Source of the DNA: Triparma columacea
Taxonomy: Eukaryota > Sar > Bolidophyceae > Parmales > Triparmaceae
DNA length: 64,000 bases
Direction of reading: 5' to 3'
NCBI GenBank assembly: GCA_030267965.1
Contig: BRYA01000211.1
Location: 1-64,000 of the forward strand
Below the pieces are notes generated by a model. It was not told the origin of the DNA and ran no database searches. It worked only from the letters and a program-made list of their open reading frames with translations. This document shows, piece after piece, positions 32,079 through 41,286 of this stretch. Every line of letters begins with the position of its first letter. The stretch's first letter is position 1. A program made the position numbers and the translations under genes.

Positions 32079-35000
32079 TTAGACAAATCCCCACTTTTCG
32101 TACATTGGATGTTCTTTGAATGCCCTCCGAAGCCTCTTGTAGCAAACCAAATTCTCAGTGGATTCTTCGAAACTGGAAGACTGCTTGTCGTAAGGTGTTT
32201 TCCAACTGTTGCACGAATCAATCTCCAAGAAACGGGCGATCGAGTTCAAGGCCTCGTCGCGAGTATTCTCGCCAGCCAGTTCTTCGTAGCTTACGCGGTG
32301 AACCGGAGTAGAGCGAGTACACGACTTGAGCCACTCGTAGTAGGCGTCGTAGGATTCGATGAAGCTATTGAGTTCGCTCGGTTTAAAATCCAAGGGTATC
32401 TTGTCGTGATTTTTGTGAGTGTATTGTCCGGAGGTGGACGCGCGAAGGACGGACATCACGACGGCGAGACGGTTTTCGCGAACGAGAATTATTTTTTTAA
32501 TCCGGGGGTCTCTCAATACAGAATTGAAGAGTTTCAGGTGCGATTCCGAGCGCGTAATGTGATCTGGAAAGAGTTTGAAACCGACGGCTTTCTCGGTGGA
32601 CGCGTCCGCTGCTTCGTAGGCCTTCTGCAAGAAAGCCGTGGGGTCTGAATCGCGATTTCCGAGTGCGTCCACGGAGTTTGTGTTTGTGATTGCCGTTGTC
32701 GTGGTCGAACTCGATTCGTGTTGTCTCGAAGAAAAGATGCCAACTTCGTTGAAGATCTCGTTGTGCATGAGAATCTGAGGGTGGCTTCCGAGGTACCCGC
32801 AGAGCATGTTCGAGCCTGTTCGCTGTGTTGCCAGAACGACAAAGGGAACCGTTGGCTTCGTTCCACTGAATTCCAACTCTGATAGTTTCGGGCGAGTTTT
32901 CGGTTGAAGGGACAGTATTTCGTACTGAAAGGTGTACCAGACGGCCACGAGTAAGGTGCCAATGGTCACAAGGACGAAACGCGACGCAGAAGCTTCTGCG
33001 AAGACGAAGCCAAAGAGGCAGCACAAGAGAGAGGCGAACTCAAGGAGGCTCGCGAGTAGTGTCGCCGCGACGTGATCTCGCTGGCCGTCCATCCAGTCAA
33101 AGTGGGTGCAGAGATGTCTTAGGTGCAGACGACGAAGCTTGGAATAGAGGCGGACAGTGTCTTGTGCGGAGGGAAAGGCGATTGCCATCAGGGCGATGCA
33201 GAGAGATTTCGCGCGCGAGCAAGGCGGAATGCGAGCGCATTCATCGCCACGGGACTTAGCATAGTAGGTAGGTAGTCGGAAAATGACATTCGTTGCCATT
33301 GGAAGAGCGAAGAGGAGATACGAGAAGGGAGTCTGCCTTTGCAACAGGAGGTAGGATTGTAGAAGAACTCCAAAGAGGGTAGATTCGCACCAGTTCGGCA
33401 GGATCATGAAGGTTTTGTTCGGAAAGTGGTCCAGGCACATTACGTCGCCCGTGGCCCATCCCACCACCTGTTTGAAGGGATTCGTCCAGAAGGGGTGAGT
33501 GACGACGGCTTCACGAACCGAGCAGACGTCTTTGTCAGACGATTTTACGCGGAGGCAGTAATCGACGTCTTCTCCCCCTCCAGTTTTTGGGTAGGCGTCG
33601 GAAAACCATATGGAGTTGTTCGAACGGGACTTCACGCACATGTTGGCGGTAACTCCCCACGGCGGATTCTTGCATATCGCCGAAATTCCGTAGAAGTAGC
33701 AAATTCTCGACGCGTGCATGGCCTTCTCGACCATCGTTGCCGGAGGGGGTAATTTTGTCATTCCCACGTAAATCTTTGCTCGCGGATTCCTCTCGATGGC
33801 GCCGAGGTAGGCGTCGACTAGGTTTTCCTCCGGGATCACGTCGTCGTCGAGGAGAATCGCGTGGTCTCCGAAGGACTGCGCCAAACCGGTGTTGCGAGCC
33901 TTGCTGGCGCCCGAGTTGGATTCCATCTCGTAGACTCGCACGGTGTGGTTCGTATCATAGCGTTGTAGTTGCCTAAGCTCCTCCAAATTATCGGATTCCG
34001 GATTGTCAACGACAATGATTGTGTGAACAGAAGCGTACGAGGAGGAGAGATCGCAGATTGTCCTTAGCACCGATAGGTCGCAGCGATAGGTCGGAACGAC
34101 AATATCGATGCAGGGGATCTGGAGCGAAGTGCTCGTTGTCGACATTTTCCCCGCGAGCCAATCGCCGGCCTTCTCGATTCCTTCTGTCAAAATCCTGTCG
34201 CGCCAAACTAGACCACTGTCCTTCCTGTAGCGAGCGTCGCCAGCTCCTCCGACGGTATTGCGCAGGTGAGACGAAGTGGTGAACCGAGCGACGTTGAACC
34301 TGCGGTAGATTTCGAACAAGTAGGGGTCTCCGTGTTGGTTTCTGAAATCCTTATGGAAGAGCTTGTCAAAGATATCAAAGTGGATCCGGTGCATCACCGG
34401 AAAGGTGGGAAAGACGGGAAAGTTCTTGTCGACGATGGCCGTGCAACCAAAGCCGAACGGAAGAGTGCGGGAAAACTCACAAAAGGTGTTCAAGACTTCC
34501 TGCTGCCAGCCTCCGGTCACTTCGATGTCGTCTCCTAAGAGGACGAAGAATTCATTGCCCTGTTCCGTTGCTTTCCGCGCCAAGCTGTCCCAAATCCAGC
34601 AGAGGGCGCCGTGGTAAGCCGGGGGAAAGGGAACGAATTCAACCTCAATGCCCTCGAAGAATCCTCGGACGCTCTCTCGAATCTCCTTTTTCTTCTGAGT
34701 CTCTTCGTCCGACTTATCCTTGGGCAACTTGGGGTCGTAGAGAGGGTCTTTGCGGTCGAAACCAAAGTAAAGCGTCGTAGAGCGTCGCGCCTCTTCGGGC
34801 ACTGACTCGACGATGGAACGCGCGGAATTTCTCAGTCGGTCAAGGGACTCGCGAGAAGAATGGCTTCCTCGAGAGGTAACCGGACACAAAATGGCCCACT
34901 TGTAATCGGCGATAGACTTGCTCGGTGTCTTCTGAGTCCTCCGCTTCTTGCAATCTTTCTTCTCAATCAGAGCCATGGAGGGTCGCGGGTCCGGACACTG

Positions 35001-35180
35001 AGGCTGAGGAGGAGGAGTGTCTGCCAAATCATCGGCGAATCCGTAGTAGGCTTGCTTGGAGTACTTGATTAGTTCTTGAGAGTTCTTAAAAACGTCGCTT
35101 ATGCCAGTCATATTCTTCGGCTGCGCAACCTTCCACAGTGAAGGAAAAGGGAGAGGGATGGTGAGAGAAGGATGCGTCAT
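32079..35180 (-). CDS. Glycosyltransferase - GT2 - sulfotransferase fusion protein
   Basis: A single exon of 1033 residues from the first in-frame ATG (MTHPSLTIPLPF). Three parts are visible. Residues about 95-325 form a nucleotide-sugar-transferase-like domain with LLGDDIEVTGGW. Residues about 359-590 form a GT-A family 2 domain with DIVVPTYRCDLSVLRTI, SGASKARNTGL, LLDDDVIPE and GGGEDVDYCLR. After hydrophobic segments near 620-640 and 705-750, residues about 775-1033 form a PAPS-dependent sulfotransferase-like domain with the 5'-phosphosulphate loop TQRTGSNMLCGYLGSHP and IKKIILVRENRLAVVMSVL. The combination suggests a membrane-bound Golgi enzyme that builds and sulfates a glycan. This topology is odd, because the membrane segments lie between catalytic domains. 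The absence of introns in a 3.1-kb gene would also fit gene transfer, which I cannot test here. Confidence 0.85.
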   Translation of the reverse strand: MTHPSLTIPLPFPSLWKVAQPKNMTGISDVFKNSQELIKYSKQAYYGFADDLADTPPPQPQCPDPRPSMALIEKKDCKKRRTQKTPSKSIADYKWAILCPVTSRGSHSSRESLDRLRNSARSIVESVPEEARRSTTLYFGFDRKDPLYDPKLPKDKSDEETQKKKEIRESVRGFFEGIEVEFVPFPPAYHGALCWIWDSLARKATEQGNEFFVLLGDDIEVTGGWQQEVLNTFCEFSRTLPFGFGCTAIVDKNFPVFPTFPVMHRIHFDIFDKLFHKDFRNQHGDPYLFEIYRRFNVARFTTSSHLRNTVGGAGDARYRKDSGLVWRDRILTEGIEKAGDWLAGKMSTTSTSLQIPCIDIVVPTYRCDLSVLRTICDLSSSYASVHTIIVVDNPESDNLEELRQLQRYDTNHTVRVYEMESNSGASKARNTGLAQSFGDHAILLDDDVIPEENLVDAYLGAIERNPRAKIYVGMTKLPPPATMVEKAMHASRICYFYGISAICKNPPWGVTANMCVKSRSNNSIWFSDAYPKTGGGEDVDYCLRVKSSDKDVCSVREAVVTHPFWTNPFKQVVGWATGDVMCLDHFPNKTFMILPNWCESTLFGVLLQSYLLLQRQTPFSYLLFALPMATNVIFRLPTYYAKSRGDECARIPPCSRAKSLCIALMAIAFPSAQDTVRLYSKLRRLHLRHLCTHFDWMDGQRDHVAATLLASLLEFASLLCCLFGFVFAEASASRFVLVTIGTLLVAVWYTFQYEILSLQPKTRPKLSELEFSGTKPTVPFVVLATQRTGSNMLCGYLGSHPQILMHNEIFNEVGIFSSRQHESSSTTTTAITNTNSVDALGNRDSDPTAFLQKAYEAADASTEKAVGFKLFPDHITRSESHLKLFNSVLRDPRIKKIILVRENRLAVVMSVLRASTSGQYTHKNHDKIPLDFKPSELNSFIESYDAYYEWLKSCTRSTPVHRVSYEELAGENTRDEALNSIARFLEIDSCNSWKTPYDKQSSSFEESTENLVCYKRLRRAFKEHPMYEKWGFV

Positions 35181-35492
35181 TGCTGTGGCAAATAACTTGG
35201 TTCCTTGACGTGAATAGGAGATTAAAATCAACGATAGGACAAAATAGAACTGGATAAAGCCTTATAACAAGGGTTCATTGTCATTGTTGTACGCCTTACC
35301 TTTTATTTTGATAGGATTTATTTATTATTTGAAAACAAAAAACTCACTCCAAAGAAGTCAAGAATCAAGCAAATAATTTTCGACTGTTGCTAAGGTCAAG
35401 GTCAAATTGCCCTAAAAACGCTCCAGGCCTATTGAACATTTCGTTGTCCGCTTCCCCGCCCCTCCAAAGTGTTCTGTTCTTGAGTTTTCGTA
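35181..35492. promoter_or_regulatory. Divergent upstream region
   Basis: These 312 bases separate the start codons of the glycosyltransferase-sulfotransferase gene and the WW-like gene. The part at 35280-35350 is AT-rich. No coding segment is supported, so both promoters are expected here. Confidence 0.4.
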
Positions 35493-36125
35493 ATGGGAAA
35501 TAAGCTTGTTGCCTGTGCGGTGGATAAAGGAGAGTGCCTTGCTGATACATCGGGGCCAACCAAAATATATAGGAGGTCACGTCGAGGGAGGAAGCCCAAG
35601 TCGACTTCATCCGAGTTGAATCTCGATGCGGTGGCTCATGTTTCATCTCCTGAGAAGTACGTGTCGCAGAATCTCAACAACAACCTTGGTGGAATCAACG
35701 ACAAGGATGCAATGATGGAAAAAGTTCTGGAAGAGAATCGGAGGCTCACCCTGCTGATGCAGAAGATGTCAAAAGAGAATAGGGGGAGAGTCAGAGGGGA
35801 CGAAGAAAATGACGGCAGGGTCATCAATAGCATGGATTTCTTTGGGGACGAAATGGATGGGGAACTAAACGTCAACGACGAGAGCTTCGAATTTGGCTCC
35901 CTTCACTCCCCGGCTGGAGGTCATCAGAAATCCCGCACTTCTCGCGGCCACAAACTCTTTGTAGATCAGATGCTCGGCATCAGCTCTGAGTATCTCAGCA
36001 AGGCTGGCCATTCTCCCAAGCCCCAATATACCAAGCACATCGATCGTGCAACAGGGAAAACGTACTACTATGACCCAAAGAGGAAGAAGAGTGTATGGGC
36101 GTCTGAGCTTCAAACGTCAAAGTAA
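35493..36125 (+). CDS. Small protein with N-myristoylation signal and C-terminal WW-like motif
   Basis: A single exon of 210 residues. The N-terminus MGNKLVACAV has Gly2 followed by a nearby Cys, a typical N-myristoylation/palmitoylation signal. A basic segment (RRSRRGRKPKS) and a short coiled-coil (EKVLEENRRLTLLMQKM) follow. The C-terminus YTKHIDRATGKTYYYDPKRK ending KKSVWASEL matches the WW domain core (D..TGKTYYY..........W) but has Tyr/Thr where the first Trp should be. A membrane-anchored adaptor is a reasonable inference. It is convergent with the IQ/WW gene, with only 51 bases between stop codons. Confidence 0.75.
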   Translation: MGNKLVACAVDKGECLADTSGPTKIYRRSRRGRKPKSTSSELNLDAVAHVSSPEKYVSQNLNNNLGGINDKDAMMEKVLEENRRLTLLMQKMSKENRGRVRGDEENDGRVINSMDFFGDEMDGELNVNDESFEFGSLHSPAGGHQKSRTSRGHKLFVDQMLGISSEYLSKAGHSPKPQYTKHIDRATGKTYYYDPKRKKSVWASELQTSK

Positions 36126-36176
36126 AAAACTGCGAACCAGCGCTTTTGATACAATAACAACAACATAACTTTTCAC

Positions 36177-38736
36177 TCAAGAGCCCTCTTCGTAACTCCC
36201 GTCGTCGTATGATCCCTCCTCGTCGTAATATTCCCCGTCCCCTCCCTCGAATCCCGGCGGGTGTGAAGGTGGCGCAATGTGCTTTACCACGCTCTTGTCC
36301 ACCGCCTTCCACAGGAAAGTACACGGCTGCTCCCAGCTGGTCGTTTGGTTGTAGTTGTCCATCCAGTAGTAGTCATTTGAGAACTCGTCGAACTCCCTGG
36401 AGAACCTCTCTGCGACCATCCGACGAGCGTTGATCCTAGCCAAGTATCCCCTCGCCCTCTTTTGCACTATCGTGGCCAACCTTTCGTCTCTTTTTTCCGC
36501 CTCGCTCAAATGCCCACCCTCCTTCATCCACTGCCCCATGGTGTTCTTCACCCACTGCTCTATAACATCGTCAAGGAAGGGCTCCGTGAACTTGTTCATG
36601 ACTTCAAGTGCTTTTCTCTCCGTCATTTGTGATATTTTAACGTCGACAAGCTCGTCCACAACGTTGTCGATCATTTCCTCGCAAATGTTGCCCTCCAGGG
36701 ACTTCATGAATAGGGCCGCCATGTTGTTGATGGCCGCGTACTTGGCCTTCTCCTTGGCAAGCTCGGCAGCTTCGATCTCTTTCACGTGGTCATCCACGGC
36801 GTTGGTGACTAGCTCCTCGACGAAAACCTCCAGGAGAACTTCGTTCGCCTCCAGCATTAGCCTCTTGTGCTCCTCTACGACCATCTTCATGTCAGATAGC
36901 TTAACCTTGACACCCTTTGCCTCTTGAAGGGCCTTTGCGCGGCGCTCTTGGAGGTAACTATCGACGCGGCGCTGCCGAGCTTTCGCCTTCTCCTTCTTTT
37001 GGTACTCCTCCCATTCCTCGCCGAGGTTGGAGCCGAGGAATCCCTGCCACGTCCTCTTGCGAAGGTAAAGCACGATCTCGAAGATCGCCTCGTCGAATAT
37101 GTTGGCCCTGAGGGTGGTTTCCTCGACCTTGGTGAAGCGCGCGAAGAAGCCCGTGATGCCCCCTTTGCTCTTGGTTTCCTCCACCTCGTCCTTCTTGTCC
37201 TCCTGGATCTCAATCTTCATGAGCTCAACGCCCAACCTCTCCCTGAGGTTCGCATCAATTTCAGCGGGCTGGGTCGCGGAGGCATCTATATGGTCGTTGA
37301 ATACGGAGACCGCCTCATCCCTATACTCCTCCGTGTCAGACTTAGTCTTCTTCCACTTCTCGACGTGCTGCCAGAAGTTTATGCTGTACTTCTCCGGGCC
37401 GACGCCGTGGACGCGGTCGATATAAAATTCTAGAAGCTCCGCACCTTTCGGCGTCTTCAGGCAGAGGTCGATGTCGGCGAATTCGGGGCAAGCCTGGAGG
37501 TAGTGCTCCTCGTAAATGAACGTCTGAGGGTTCTTGAAGTCGCAGGATTGGATTCTTGGCGGCTTCTTCGCTTCGAAGTCGTGCTTCATCTGCAGCCGCG
37601 CCGCGTCGCAGGCGTGGTTGAGTATTCTCGCCCTGGCCATTTCCTCGGCCTCCTTCCTGGTAATCTTTGGCCCCTTGCCCGCCTTGTGGTCTGCCGTTTT
37701 CTCCTCCACAATGATGTCGGTAAGTTCCTTGAGTTCTTTCTTTCCTTTCCTCGTCTTCATTTGCATCGCCTTCATCTTCCTGATGCCGCTCTCAACCTTG
37801 TCGAACTCTGCCGTGAACTCCGCCAGCCTTTTCTCCTCGGCCCCCACAGCGTCCTTCAGCTCCTCGTCCATTTTCTTCCTTTCCTCATGCTCCACAAGGG
37901 CATGTAGAGCGGCTCCGACGAAGTTCATGCTCTTCTTCGTTCTAACAAGCCTTTTCATGATGTGGCGGAACTTGAGTAGTCCGGCGAACTGCGGTGAAGT
38001 AGGTTGCGTAGTGTTAGTTATACATGCAGGGTGCAGCAGAATTTCATGCCTGTGCAATACGCATTCTCACCTCCTCCCTAGCCTTCCACCCCCTGTACAT
38101 CGACTGTATCGCCGTGTAACCCCTGAGGACCATCTTCTGTTCCTTTATCATTTCCACGTAATCAAGCCAGTGCTTGAAGGCCGGGTTTCCGATGGCCCGC
38201 TTCATCATGGTCAAAATCCGCTTCTTCCTCTCCACGTACGAGTACCAAGAGTTGAACACGGCGAACTCGCGCCTCATTATGAACCTCTTCATGGCGGCCT
38301 TGGCGATCCTCTCCCTCTCCTCCTTGAGGTTCTTCACGTAGTCCCTCCACGCCGTGTAGTTGAGCCTCTTGGCGCCTACCAAAATCTTCCCCAGCAGTTT
38401 CTTCGCCCTCTTCATCTTCCCCACCCACGCCTTCCACGGGTTAAGGCACCTGAGCATGATGGCGTACCTCCCATGGTGCATCCTCATCCTAACAATCGGC
38501 CTCCACCTCTTCCTAACCCATATGCCCCTCCACAGCGCCCCCATCCTAGTCGCGCATATGTCGAGCCACATCCTCCTGGGGGGCCACTTGGCCCACCACA
38601 TGCGCTGCATGGACCGGGCGCCGAGGGTGCAACGCTTGTGGTAGGTACCCCCGGGCATGGGGTGGGCGTTGAAGTCGTCCTCGGAGAAGGGGCCGTACCT
38701 GGTTGAGTAGTAGAAGTACTGGTTGTAGTCCTCCAT
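36177..38736 (-). CDS. IQ-motif and WW-like coiled-coil protein
   Basis: Two exons, 38736-38071 and 37988-36177, joined in phase 0 (GTGAGA donor), give 825 residues from ATG (MEDYNQYFYYSTRYG). The first exon is rich in Trp/Arg helices (KRWRPIVRMRMHHGRYAIML and WKAWVGKMKRAKKLL) like the SFI1/IQ-type repeats of centrosome and flagellar proteins, and ends with an IQ-like motif AIQSMYRGWKARE. The second exon is charged coiled-coil with a second IQ motif (IVQKRARGYLARINARRM) followed by a WW-like segment (YYWMDNYNQTTSWEQP) and an acidic Gly/Tyr/Glu tail. Calmodulin or centrin binding is the expected property. A cytoskeletal or basal-body role is inference. Confidence 0.78.
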
Positions 38737-39086
38737 TCTAGCGTGGTGGGCGAGAAAAGGCAGGAGGTTTGGGTGGGAGGTTGGGGGGTTAGAGGGTGTG
38801 GATTGAGGAGGAGGAGAGGGTCTTCACTTAGAGGTTTCATGAAAGGGGTTCTCAAAAAAATAGTCAGTTACAGCTGGATCTCGACATGCAAAGTGGGAAT
38901 GTAGGCCCGCATTCAGAGGCAAAATAGATAAATGGCTGGTGTCGTCACACTAGATGTTTGTTGTTTGTGTCTCAATCACGAAAGTCGGTTCCCAAATTGG
39001 GGGAGGGGGGGGGGGTTCCGGGGGCGGTTTGTCCCCGTCGTGGGCATAAATACAAAATAGTTCTGCCTCCCCTTACAGCCGCTGTC
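38737..39086. other. Intergenic region, possible 3' exon of the upstream gene
   Basis: This 350-base stretch contains a poly-G tract near 39000. Minus-strand sequence from about 38924 to 38828 could be a small last exon of the coiled-coil gene (see that entry). Otherwise it is the promoter region of the IQ/WW gene. Confidence 0.35.
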
Positions 39087-40166
39087 TCACCTGTTCTTCG
39101 CTTCCAGATACCTCCAGCTAAGTCTCTGCACCGTTTCCTCAAGTAGCATCGTGCTTTGCTCAAACTCCCTAAGTTCCCTCTCCGCCATTTCCTTCTGTCT
39201 AATAAACCATATAGCCCTGCTCTTAACCGGCGTAGCCTCCAATTTCGCCATGTCGACCTTATACTCCGGCCAGACCGTGTCCTTCCCCACGTACGTCCCG
39301 TTCCTCGTCCTCTCCGCCGTAGCCTGGGCAACCTCAAAGGGACTTGTCCCCCCCGTGACTGTGTCAACCTGGAGGCGGTTACGCCTACCCTTCCAACCTG
39401 ACGTGCTCTCGTCGACTCGGAGGACGACCTTTAGTAGTGACTGTGCCTCCCTCATCTCCGCCTTGCATACGTCAGTAACTGCCATCTTAGTAACTGGTAG
39501 TGGTACCCTAGCTGACATCTGAGTTTCATTGAAGAGCCAGGAACACTGACGCTGGAGGACCTTGCGCTCCTTCTTAAGCAACCTCTCCATAGCGGTTAAC
39601 TCGGTCATCTCGTCGCGACGCATTAGGATGTACTCCTTGGACTTTTCCTCCCACCTAGACTCTGCTTCAGTGGGTGAACGTGGTCGCTTGTACTTGTTCT
39701 TCCTAGAAGGCTTCAGCAATAGGGGGGGGGGCTCATGGGCTTGGACCGTGAACATAGTGTTCGCCTGTAGCTCCCTATACGCCCTCTTAAGGTTGCTCGC
39801 CTGGTCATGTCCCACAATCCCAAAGTCACCCGCCTGCGCAAACGCTGCGTCTGGGACGATCACGCTACGGTCACGGTCGAGGTGCTTACGTTTGAAGTCA
39901 CCGAGGTAGGAGGAGGTCGACTCGAAGACTTGGAGGGCGGCCTTGGCGTCCCTGGCTGCCCACATTGTGTGCATGGGGTCCTTCCTTCGAGGGAACTGGC
40001 TGGCGGGGTTAACAACAGAGGGGTCACGCAGGCGAGACTTCCTTATTCCAGCGTAGCCGGAGGTTACTATCGCCTCGGAAGACCCTAGGGTTGACGAGCT
40101 GCGGGAGGAGGAGGGGCCAGGGAAGGTCTCCCTTCGACCCCCCTGTCTGTTAGTGCGACTTGGCAT
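39087..40166 (-). CDS. Coiled-coil protein of unknown function
   Basis: A single long exon of 359 residues from ATG (MPSRTNRQGGRRETFPG). The N-terminal 60 residues are Ser/Arg-rich and disordered. The rest is mainly charged helix (EEKSKEYILMRRDEMTELTA, KKERKVLQRQCSWLF and REFEQSTMLLEETVQRL). The stop codon at 39087 overlaps a perfect donor (AACAG before GTGAGA), so the gene may instead splice to a short exon at about 38924-38828 that ends in HETSK. Both versions are open. No domain was recognised. It is divergent from Sm D2. Confidence 0.65.
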   Translation of the reverse strand: MPSRTNRQGGRRETFPGPSSSRSSSTLGSSEAIVTSGYAGIRKSRLRDPSVVNPASQFPRRKDPMHTMWAARDAKAALQVFESTSSYLGDFKRKHLDRDRSVIVPDAAFAQAGDFGIVGHDQASNLKRAYRELQANTMFTVQAHEPPPLLLKPSRKNKYKRPRSPTEAESRWEEKSKEYILMRRDEMTELTAMERLLKKERKVLQRQCSWLFNETQMSARVPLPVTKMAVTDVCKAEMREAQSLLKVVLRVDESTSGWKGRRNRLQVDTVTGGTSPFEVAQATAERTRNGTYVGKDTVWPEYKVDMAKLEATPVKSRAIWFIRQKEMAERELREFEQSTMLLEETVQRLSWRYLEAKNR

Positions 40167-40619
40167 TTTTCTTGTAGGGCGTCAATAGGAGAATAGGTGG
40201 GGGGTATGGGGGGGGGGGGTTGTAGGTATGCGTAGAAGGGAGGTATAAACAACGGGGAGATTTGGATGTTAGGCAAGGCACAAAACCAAGCCCCAACAAC
40301 TTTGGAGGAAACAGGGTGAACAGGGCCCAAAAACAGAGGGTGAGAGTGGTGCTGGTGTAATTGTTTGTGGTTGTAGTAATGTGTGTATTTGTTGGTGTTT
40401 CTGTCGTGATTTGGTAGTCATATAGTCGTACTGATGTATTGAATTGGGGGAGAGTGTCTGTATGGATAATTAGTGTGGATGGGCGAGAGCGCTCTTCGAG
40501 GAGATGAGTCAATATATTCCCTCTGTTTGCCTTTATTTGTCTCAATCTCCATATATTTGTACTAACATTTACGCTTATATTCAGTAGACTACTTAGTAAT
40601 CAAATAAATACGCTTGAAA
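40167..40619. promoter_or_regulatory. Divergent upstream region (coiled-coil gene / Sm D2)
   Basis: About 450 bases between two divergent start codons. The plus-strand reading is T/G-rich, with a poly-G tract near 40210. No supported coding sequence; both promoters are expected here. Confidence 0.4.
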
Positions 40620-41107
40620 ATGTCAAAAGTTGATGACAATGAGTCGCAAGGTGAGACAATAGGCTTTGGACAAGGGAATAACCCTACGCTTTGGAATACG
40701 CTTTGACTTCTTTGCATTCTTAAGGGAGGGACTTGAGTGAGAGCTAAGGGTCAATCAAAAGGTCACTAAAACATCACTAAACAACATCACCCCACTCAAC
40801 TTTCCTCCCCTCAATATCACCCCCCTCAACAGGTCCCGACACCTTCACCGCTGGTCCCCTCTCCCTTCTCTACTCCGCCGTGAAGTCCAATACCCAGGTC
40901 CTCATAAACGTCCGTAACAACCACAAGCTCCTCTGCCGCGTCAAGGCCTTCGACCGCCACTGCAACATGGTCCTAGAGGACGTCAAGGAAATGTGGGCGG
41001 AGAAGGTAGGGAAGAAAACTGTCAACAAGGATAGGTTCGTCAGCAAAATGTTCCTCAGGGGTGACAGCGTCATTGTTGTCCTCAAAAACCCGGCAGGACT
41101 CGCATAA
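40620..41107 (+). CDS. SNRPD2: Small nuclear ribonucleoprotein Sm D2
   Basis: Two exons, 40620-40650 and 40833-41107, joined in phase 1, give 101 residues: [10 protein letters not shown] then [20 protein letters not shown]. Sm1 and Sm2 motifs are clear: [36 protein letters not shown], and [16 protein letters not shown]. Length matches family members (about 100-118). Sm D2 is a core ring subunit of U1, U2, U4 and U5 snRNPs, required for pre-mRNA splicing, which fits the intron-bearing genes around it. Confidence 0.97.
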
Positions 41108-41286
41108 ACTACAAATATAACCAGCATGATTCCACCCTCCTCAAAAAAACGGTTGCAGGTTTGATGCTTTGATAGTGGAGTTTTGACCCCACTAAAGCTT
41201 TAAATAAGTGTGTTTCTTTGAGGAGGAGAAACAGAATGTGTCATTTTACTTCCAACATTTGTCTCCCCCTTTGCCTGGCCTATTTT

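Noticed and set aside
38162..38706. Both-strand open frames around the first exon of the IQ/WW gene
   Set aside because: Only the minus-strand frame gives IQ-like and Trp/Arg helices and splices in phase to the next exon; the others are GC-rich shadows.
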